A stretch of 15,995 bases of DNA from Planctomycetota bacterium. GTDB taxonomy: Bacteria > Planctomycetota > Planctomycetia > Pirellulales > UBA7805. Where the stretch lies: positions 1 to 15,995 of the forward strand of contig JAUWIQ010000005.1 in assembly GCA_030605285.1 (NCBI GenBank), read 5' to 3'. Numbering within the stretch: the stretch's first letter is position 1; every line of letters starts with the position of its first letter. A program made the position numbers and the translations under genes. Below the pieces are notes generated by a model that saw only the letters and a list, made by a program, of their open reading frames with translations, searched no databases and was not told the origin of the DNA. This document shows positions 1 through 3,887 of this stretch, one piece after another.

Positions 1-303
1 CCGATCGGTCTAAGCTCTCCAAGAGATTCGCAGCCAAAGTTTAGAAATTTCTTTTTTTGAGCCAGATCGTGAAATCAGCGGGGCCTGTCAGGGGGCCAAT
101 TCCTGGGGAAAATTCTTGGTTTGCTGACAGAAAAATAATTCCCTAGAAAACTAACTGGGGAAAATTATTCCAAGAAGGGGCGAATGATGGCCTCCTACTT
201 TGCCGATAGCTAAAACTATCAATAAACGACCTATCTTCTCTGACCCGCACGCAACCCTCTATTTTATGTATGTTGTGTGCCCAGCAAGGAGACCCTGATT
301 CCT
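1..303. other. Leader/intergenic region without a supportable gene
   Basis: No convincing gene lies in these 303 bases. Two plus-strand frames are open from the window edge. One closes at a TAG at 42-44 and the other at a TGA at 58-60, so the C-terminus of an upstream gene may lie here, but the fragment is too short to recognise. A T-run at about 51-58 follows. The stretch 100-180 is AT-rich. It contains a 12-base direct repeat (CTGGGGAAAATT at 103-114 and 155-166) and inverted pieces (TTCTTGG at 113-119, CCAAGAA at 170-176). A short inverted repeat, GATAG-N6-CTATC, sits at 205-220. These may be upstream control elements for the gene starting at 304. No clear sigma-70 promoter was found. Confidence 0.5.
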
Positions 304-600
304 ATGTTGTCTACTGGCCAACTGCTCGAGACCATCAATCATTTGCGCGAGTTTGTCAACGAAACCATATGTTGCCATGAACAATTGGAGGTGGGCGCTT
401 TTCAGATGACCGAGAGAATCCTCACCCGGGGCAATAGCCCGTGTGGGATTTACTTCTGTGTTCACGGTCCCCGACAAGTAAAATTTACAGCTATTTGGGA
501 GACCGATAGTAACACAATTCTATTTTACGGGGCTTCTGGCGAGAGAACCCATAAAACTCAATTGACCGAAGCACCTGCATTGCAGGAAAGGTCCGCTTGA
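304..600 (+). CDS. Small conserved-type hypothetical protein upstream of csrA
   Basis: This is a 98-residue protein of unknown function that I cannot place in a named family. It is probably soluble: there is no signal peptide or membrane segment. It reads like a compact folded domain. An N-terminal helical stretch (QLLETINHLREFVNETIC, residues 6-23) with Cys-Cys at 23-24 is followed by beta-type segments (CGIYFCVHGPRQVKFTAIW, about 47-65), an acidic turn and ILFYGASGER. I chose the ATG at 304 because AAGGAG at 285-290 lies upstream, although the 13-base spacing is long. An in-frame GTG at 277 would add nine residues and has no ribosome binding site. The gene precedes csrA by 105 bases on the same strand, so it may be co-transcribed with it, although a hairpin with a short T-run separates them. 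A link to CsrA is suggested only by position. Confidence 0.75.
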   Translation: MLSTGQLLETINHLREFVNETICCHEQLEVGAFQMTERILTRGNSPCGIYFCVHGPRQVKFTAIWETDSNTILFYGASGERTHKTQLTEAPALQERSA

Positions 601-663
601 GGGCCACCGCGCGCCAGCAAGTGGAAATAGAAAAGAACGCCAAAGTAAGGATCTTTCAGCAAC

Positions 664-683
664 AAACTGCCAATTGGCGGTTT
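664..683 (+). promoter_or_regulatory. Hairpin with T-tail just before the csrA ribosome binding site
   Basis: AAACTGCC (664-671) pairs with GGCGGTTT (676-683) around an AATT loop, giving eight pairs with one G-T wobble. TTC follows, so the end reads TTTTC. It resembles a weak intrinsic terminator or attenuator between the 304-600 gene and csrA. It ends only seven bases before the csrA SD sequence, so it could also influence access to that site. Confidence 0.4.
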
Positions 684-686
684 TCT

Positions 687-698
687 ATACAAGGAGGT
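687..698 (+). promoter_or_regulatory. Candidate CsrA binding site overlapping the csrA Shine-Dalgarno
   Basis: The leader reads AUACAAGGAGGU in RNA. This matches 11 of 12 positions of the SELEX-derived CsrA consensus RUACARGGAUGU. The GGA core is also the core of the SD sequence AAGGAGG (691-697), placed eight bases before the csrA ATG. A second GGA (649-651) sits in a possible loop closed by AAAG/CTTT (642-656), and a third is at 623-625. This arrangement is what CsrA autorepression by ribosome occlusion would require. The family behaviour is known; its operation here is inferred. Confidence 0.5.
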
Positions 699-705
699 TA
701 GATGA

Positions 706-888
706 ATGCTCGTTTTATCAAGGAAAGAGAATGAGCGGATTCGTGTCGGCGAATCGATCGTCGTCACGGTCGTTCGTCTGGGCGGGGACAAGGTCCGCTT
801 GGGCATTGAAGCACCATCGGATGTACTCGTTCTCCGTGGTGAACTGGAGTCTCATGCATGCGTGGGCGAACTGAAAGAGGCGTCCTGA
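706..888 (+). CDS. csrA: Carbon storage regulator CsrA (RsmA)
   Basis: CsrA is a small dimeric RNA-binding protein. It recognises GGA motifs, often in hairpin loops, in mRNA leaders and blocks or changes translation. At 60 residues the product has the usual family length. It opens with the hallmark MLVLSRKENERIRVG (residues 1-15), followed by IVVTVVRLGGDKVRLGIEAP (18-37). The family RNA-binding surface at the N-terminal strand (L4, R6) is intact, and the second surface near residues 37-45 reads PSDVLVLRG, with Arg44 retained. The start is set by a perfect SD AAGGAGG at 691-697 with eight-base spacing. An out-of-frame ATG at 702 lies closer to the SD. The SD overlaps a near-consensus CsrA site, so autoregulation is likely. 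No fliW or flagellar gene is adjacent in this window, unlike many bacterial csrA loci. The gene downstream is convergent. Confidence 0.97.
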   Translation: MLVLSRKENERIRVGESIVVTVVRLGGDKVRLGIEAPSDVLVLRGELESHACVGELKEAS

Positions 889-900
889 CTCTCCGGGGGT

Positions 901-993
901 CGCCTGCTGCCGACTGCTGATCGCGACAAAAGAAAAGCGGGATTCCGTCTCGACGGAACCCCGCTTGGGGCATCTGATAATCTACAGCAGGCG
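901..993. repeat. Nine-base inverted repeat enclosing the csrA/1096-1311 terminator hairpin
   Basis: CGCCTGCTG (901-909) is perfectly complementary to CAGCAGGCG (985-993), 75 bases apart. Inside lies the strong hairpin 935-966. In a csrA transcript this could form a closed, branched 3' structure beginning 13 bases after the stop codon. A run of six T (1006-1011) follows the outer arm by 12 bases. I saw no flanking target duplication, so RNA structure is a better reading than a miniature mobile element. Confidence 0.4.
935..966 (-). terminator. Strong hairpin terminator between csrA and the convergent small gene
   Basis: AAGCGGG-A-TTCCGT pairs with ACGGAA-C-CCCGCTT around a CTCG tetraloop. 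That makes 13 pairs with one A/C mismatch. On the minus strand it is followed at once by TTTTCTTTTG, so it is a good intrinsic terminator for the 1096-1311 gene. On the plus strand only GGGG follows, so it would stop csrA transcripts less well unless the T-run at 1006-1011 contributes. Confidence 0.65.
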
Positions 994-1095
994 AAGCTTA
1001 CGGCGTTTTTTGCTTGTTTTCCCCCTCGCCAGAGCGCCTCGCCCCAGTGACCGCCTCCTCTTCTGGCAGTCCCTTGATCTGATCCTTGTGGCCTC

Positions 1096-1311
1096 TTAAT
1101 CTCGCGGCCTGACGACGCCGGTCAAACCACTGTAATCGGGCCGGTCATCATGGTGCCAAAGGGGTAGCCCCGCCTGGATACGCGCGGCCAGGACCTGCAA
1201 TTTTGCATCGGATCCTGCTGGCGCTTTTGTCGCGTCGAAGCCGTCTGTTTCCATTGGGGCGAAGTCTTCATCGTGCCCGAATCGGTCGATTGCTTGAAAA
1301 ACGTTCCGCAT
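1096..1311 (-). CDS. Small hypothetical protein with a PLWH-type C-terminal segment
   Basis: The product is 71 residues of unknown function. The N-terminal half is acidic and probably flexible (HDEDFAPMETDGFD). The C-terminal half looks conserved and folded: KLQVLAARIQAGLPLWHHDD (about residues 42-61), then RPDYSGLTGVV. I have an impression of similar small planctomycete proteins with a PLWHPxDRxDY-like core, but cannot name a family. The ATG at 1311 has a good SD on the minus strand, GAGAGGA, ten bases upstream. The stop is followed about 130 bases later by a strong minus-strand terminator. A sigma-70-like promoter lies 164-191 bases upstream. Ribosome binding site, promoter and terminator together support a real gene. 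An overlapping frame at 1122-1388 is its shadow. Confidence 0.68.
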   Translation of the reverse strand: MRNVFQAIDRFGHDEDFAPMETDGFDATKAPAGSDAKLQVLAARIQAGLPLWHHDDRPDYSGLTGVVRPRD

Positions 1312-1348
1312 CTAAACACAATCCTCTCAAAATAATGGTATAAAGGTT

Positions 1349-1366
1349 CTAAGTGTAAGCACTTAG
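1349..1366. repeat. Perfect seven-base inverted repeat in the leader of the 1096-1311 gene
   Basis: CTAAGTG-TAAG-CACTTAG forms a 7-bp stem with a four-base loop, centred about 46 bases before the minus-strand start at 1311. If transcription starts near 1468 it lies in the 5' leader as an RNA hairpin. If transcription starts from the TATACC-like element at 1343-1338 (minus strand), it would be a DNA operator in the -35 position. No T-run follows, so it is not a terminator. Confidence 0.5.
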
Positions 1367-1408
1367 CTCCAGACGCACTGCATAACACTAGCAGACGGCG
1401 TCCAGATC

Positions 1409-1449
1409 ACCAGTCAGGTGGGTTGGAGTGATGACCGGCTAGGTGGGTT
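1409..1449. repeat. Two 16-base direct repeats, 25 bases apart
   Basis: The units at 1409-1424 and 1434-1449 share 13 of 16 bases, with an identical 9-base core AGGTGGGTT (1416-1424, 1441-1449). They lie in the divergent region between the 1096-1311 gene and yjbQ, just downstream of the minus-strand promoter. They could be tandem protein-binding sites or a repeated leader element. No known operator is recognised. Confidence 0.45.
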
Positions 1450-1474
1450 AATCTGCAACCAAAGTCAATGCTTT

Positions 1475-1502
1475 ATTATTTAGGGGTTCCGGCCAATGTC
1501 AA
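1475..1502 (-). promoter_or_regulatory. Sigma-70-like promoter reading toward the 1096-1311 gene
   Basis: On the minus strand TTGACA (1502-1497) is followed after 16 bases by AATAAT (1480-1475). That is a perfect -35 and five of six for the -10. Transcription would start near 1468 and give a leader of about 155 bases. That leader would carry the direct repeats and the CTAAGTG hairpin. Confidence 0.5.
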
Positions 1503-1520
1503 GTAATTTACGCGAAAAAA

Positions 1521-1568
1521 TGTGATTTTTTTGATTCAGATCACAAATTGCACGTTTTAACGGTGCAA
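1521..1568. promoter_or_regulatory. Two adjacent palindromes upstream of yjbQ, one FNR-box-like
   Basis: TTGAT-TCAG-ATCAC (1531-1544) matches nine of ten specified bases of the FNR/ANR-type box TTGAT-N4-ATCAA. It is embedded in a wider TGTGA (1521-1525) / TCACA (1541-1545) pair. Directly downstream, TTGCAC (1548-1553) and GTGCAA (1563-1568) form a perfect six-base inverted repeat around a nine-base spacer. The block ends 23 bases before the yjbQ start and lies upstream of the minus-strand promoter at 1475-1502, so it could control either direction. A CRP/FNR-family regulator is inferred only from the motif. Confidence 0.4.
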
Positions 1569-1591
1569 GATTCGGGAGGGGAGAACTCAGA

Positions 1592-2026
1592 ATGCCAGAA
1601 TGTTGGGAACAGGGGTTTCTGGAATTGCCCCCGCTGGGGCGAGGATTCCACCAGATTACCGGGCAAATTTTGAATGCCTTGCCAGAGATCGATCGTTGGG
1701 AGATCGGGCTGCTGCATATCTTTATCCAACACACCTCCGCTTCGCTATCGATCAATGAAAACGCGGATCCTGATGTGGCAGGCGATCTCGAGTCGGCCTT
1801 TTGCACGCTCGCCCCAGAAGATTTTCCCTACCGGCATACCTGTGAAGGTCCTGATGACATGCCCGCGCACGTCAAAGCCTCGCTGCTGGGAAATTCGCTG
1901 ATGATTCCCGTCTCCGCTGGGCGATTGTGTCTTGGCACCTGGCAGGGAATCTATCTTTGCGAACACCGTAATCAGGGAGGTTCGCGGAGACTGGTGCTGA
2001 CGCTCCAGGGGGAAAAATCGGGGTGA
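1592..2026 (+). CDS. yjbQ: YjbQ / UPF0047 family protein (secondary thiamine-phosphate synthase-like)
   Basis: The product is 144 residues, a normal length for the YjbQ/UPF0047 (COG0432) single-domain family. Members are soluble, form compact trimers, and have been reported to show weak thiamine-phosphate synthase activity; their physiological role is uncertain. The signature blocks are all visible. HTSASLSINENADPDV (residues 47-62) carries the conserved His and Asn. RHTCEGPDDMPAHVKAS (81-97) carries the metal/active-site type His and Asp residues. GTWQGIYLCEHR (115-126) is the C-terminal signature. The start is supported by GGAGGGGAG at 1576-1584 with seven-base spacing. The gene stands alone on the plus strand and converges on holB with 20 bases between stop codons. 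Palindromic sites upstream suggest regulation. Confidence 0.93.
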   Translation: MPECWEQGFLELPPLGRGFHQITGQILNALPEIDRWEIGLLHIFIQHTSASLSINENADPDVAGDLESAFCTLAPEDFPYRHTCEGPDDMPAHVKASLLGNSLMIPVSAGRLCLGTWQGIYLCEHRNQGGSRRLVLTLQGEKSG

Positions 2027-2047
2027 TCGTCGCGAAACGACGATCCC
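2022..2047. terminator. Shared hairpin between the convergent yjbQ and holB stop codons
   Basis: GATCGTCG (2025-2032) pairs with CGACGATC (2038-2045) around a five-base CGAAA loop. GG/CC (2022-2023 with 2046-2047) extends it past a bulged T. The hairpin overlaps the yjbQ TGA (2024-2026) and reaches the first base of the holB TAG. On the minus strand TTTTT follows after a short CCCCGA spacer. The plus strand has no T-run, so it should work best for the holB side. Confidence 0.5.
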
Positions 2048-3126
2048 TAGTAATTCGCTGGTGAGGTACACCGCACTAGGTCGTCCACCCAGCAGCCAAT
2101 CAGTGCTGCCGGATTCGCGTTTTGGCCAATGTGTTTCCGGGCGACAAGGCAACGATCCAGAGAATCGACAACAATCTTCGATCCCTCGAAACCTGAGCTT
2201 CTGGTGTGCTCCGCAGCCTGTTCCACCGCCGCACGCAAAGCAGGCTCGCCAAGCGGTGAAAGTTCGTCAATTTCGAGCAGCTTGTAGAGTAGCGCACGAT
2301 AAAAATCTTCGACAAGTTGGACTGCCAGTCGCAATTTCTTGCGACGTTCTCCAGAGGTAGATTCCTGATTGACAAAATCTTGTACCAGCTTTCCTAGCCG
2401 CTCGCTATCGGGTGGTAACTGACCGAGCAGATCAAACAACTCACTGCGGAACGGCCACAGGCGCTCCTCCGCCCAGAGCAGTGCCTCATGCACTCCGCCC
2501 GCACTTTGCGCTGCCAAGATTGCCGCTCGGTCCCGATTTTCTATTTTTCCGCCTGCAACCACTAAATCCACTAAGTCTGCTGTGGAGAGTGGTCTAAAAT
2601 GGACCGTTTGACACCGCGAGCGAATGGTGGGGAGTTGGAGCTGAGGGTGAGTCCCTATCAAGATCAGGAGAGAACGAGGTGGCGGTTCCTCCAAAATTTT
2701 GAGTAGGCAGTTACCACTTTCCTTGTTCAGTAAGTCGGCATCACCGATGATGCCTATTTTTCTGCCACCATCCATTGGTTTGCGGGAAAGGTTGTAGCAA
2801 AACCCTTCTTTGTTGCGATGATCGTGATCACCAATAAGCAGACTCACAGGAAACTCTGTTTTGTCATCTGGACAGGCAATCACCTCCATGTCCGGGTGCG
2901 TCAGGGCAACTACCTGCTGACAGGCCGGACACTCTCCACAGGGGGCCATTTCGATCGGGTCGACGCGACTGCAGAGTAAAGTCTGCGCAAGTTTAAGCGC
3001 TAAAGTTCGTTTGCCCACACCGGGGGGACCCACGAAGAGATAACTGCTGGCCAGCCGACCACGGTCGAGGGTCCGACGGAACCGTTCGACTACCTCATCC
3101 TGCCCTCGCAGACCCTGCCAAGTCAT
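2047..3126 (-). CDS. holB: DNA polymerase III delta' subunit (clamp loader)
   Basis: The product is a 359-residue AAA+ clamp-loader subunit. Within the DnaX complex, delta' helps load the beta sliding clamp during replication. Visible in order are the N-terminal GQDEVVERFRRTL, the P-loop GPPGVGKR (33-40), and a four-cysteine zinc module (C52, C63, C66, C69). Next come a Walker-B-like region (GIIGDADLLNKESGN), the KILEEPPP segment, and the sensor-1/SRC motif TIRSRC. The rest is a helical C-terminal collar. A longer insert than usual lies between the zinc module and Walker B. The start codon overlaps the tmk stop in an ATGA junction, with AAGGAG nine bases upstream inside tmk, so the two are translationally coupled. 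The tmk-holB pairing is a widespread arrangement. Confidence is high for the family. DnaX itself is a less likely alternative because there is no tau-like C-terminal extension. Confidence 0.94.
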   Translation of the reverse strand: MTWQGLRGQDEVVERFRRTLDRGRLASSYLFVGPPGVGKRTLALKLAQTLLCSRVDPIEMAPCGECPACQQVVALTHPDMEVIACPDDKTEFPVSLLIGDHDHRNKEGFCYNLSRKPMDGGRKIGIIGDADLLNKESGNCLLKILEEPPPRSLLILIGTHPQLQLPTIRSRCQTVHFRPLSTADLVDLVVAGGKIENRDRAAILAAQSAGGVHEALLWAEERLWPFRSELFDLLGQLPPDSERLGKLVQDFVNQESTSGERRKKLRLAVQLVEDFYRALLYKLLEIDELSPLGEPALRAAVEQAAEHTRSSGFEGSKIVVDSLDRCLVARKHIGQNANPAALIGCWVDDLVRCTSPANY

Positions 3127-3740
3127 TCCGCCATGCTCCTTAAAAACTCGGAAGTTGCAGCCTGGATTCGCGCGGCCACTTCCTCGACGGTTCCGCGGGC
3201 ATCGAGGACCGTGATCCGCTCGGGATCTCGAGAGGCTTCCTCCAGAAAACCTTTGCGGAGCGCCTCTTGATAGCTTGCGCCCCGCGATTCCATCCGGTCC
3301 GGCTCGCTGCCAATCCTTTCCGCGGCAGCCGTCGGTGGTAGATCTAAAAGCAGGATCCGATCGGGCCTCACGTCGTCCGTGGCAATTTCCCCCACCTTCC
3401 AGATGGCCTCAGGAGCTAGCTCGCCCGCCCATCCCTGGTAGACAACGTTTGCCAACAAATAGCGGTCGGAAACGACAACCTTTCCCATCGCTAGGGCCGG
3501 TTTGATAATCTCCGCGACCATTTGCGCCCGCGCTGCCATGTAGAGCAGCATCTCCGTGCTTCCGCCGATGGGTGTGTCCCGGTCCTGCAACAGGATCTCA
3601 CGAATTGCCTCTCCTAGCTGGGTGCTGCCAGGATCCCGGCAGGTTACCACATCGAGTCCCGCAGCCTTGAGATGTTCGACAAGCAACTCCATTTGAGTCG
3701 ATTTACCCACCCCATCAATGCCGTCTAAGGAAAAGAACAT
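3123..3740 (-). CDS. tmk: Thymidylate kinase
   Basis: Thymidylate kinase phosphorylates dTMP to dTDP in the cytoplasm, feeding dTTP synthesis. At 205 residues it has the normal length. It carries the P-loop GIDGVGKST (7-15) and the dTMP-contact motif RDPGST (35-40), a variant of the commoner REPGGT. The segment SDRYLLANVVYQG (91-103) holds the conserved DRY, and a LID region follows around DRMESRGASY (148-157). The catalytic Arg is in the P-loop in type I enzymes. Here the P-loop lacks it and the LID supplies Arg, which fits a type II bacterial enzyme. The ATG at 3740 has no clear SD. The stop overlaps the holB start by four bases. The gene follows the TolC-like gene by 147 bases, so it may be read through from upstream or have its own promoter. 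Confidence 0.96.
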   Translation of the reverse strand: MFFSLDGIDGVGKSTQMELLVEHLKAAGLDVVTCRDPGSTQLGEAIREILLQDRDTPIGGSTEMLLYMAARAQMVAEIIKPALAMGKVVVSDRYLLANVVYQGWAGELAPEAIWKVGEIATDDVRPDRILLLDLPPTAAAERIGSEPDRMESRGASYQEALRKGFLEEASRDPERITVLDARGTVEEVAARIQAATSEFLRSMAE

Positions 3741-3887
3741 CGGTCCGTTCTGTGTAGTCCAGGTGTTGCCAATCCGCCGGGGCCATTATCGGCAAAGCGG
3801 TTGGCATCCGGCAAGATACCAGCAGTGCCCTCCAGACTGTCGAGTGTGCGCCGTGGATCGCGGCGGGTAAGGCTCCGCCGGTTTTGT

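Noticed and set aside
1..60. Possible C-terminus of an upstream plus-strand gene in one of two open frames
   Set aside because: Only 14-19 codons are available and neither can be matched to a family.
901..993. Miniature mobile element with 9-base terminal inverted repeats
   Set aside because: No flanking target-site duplication was seen and the inner part is a terminator hairpin. An RNA structure explains it better.
1521..1545. TGTGA...TCACA as a CRP site
   Set aside because: The half-sites are 15 bases apart instead of six, so it does not fit CRP. The inner TTGAT-N4-ATCAC is the better reading.
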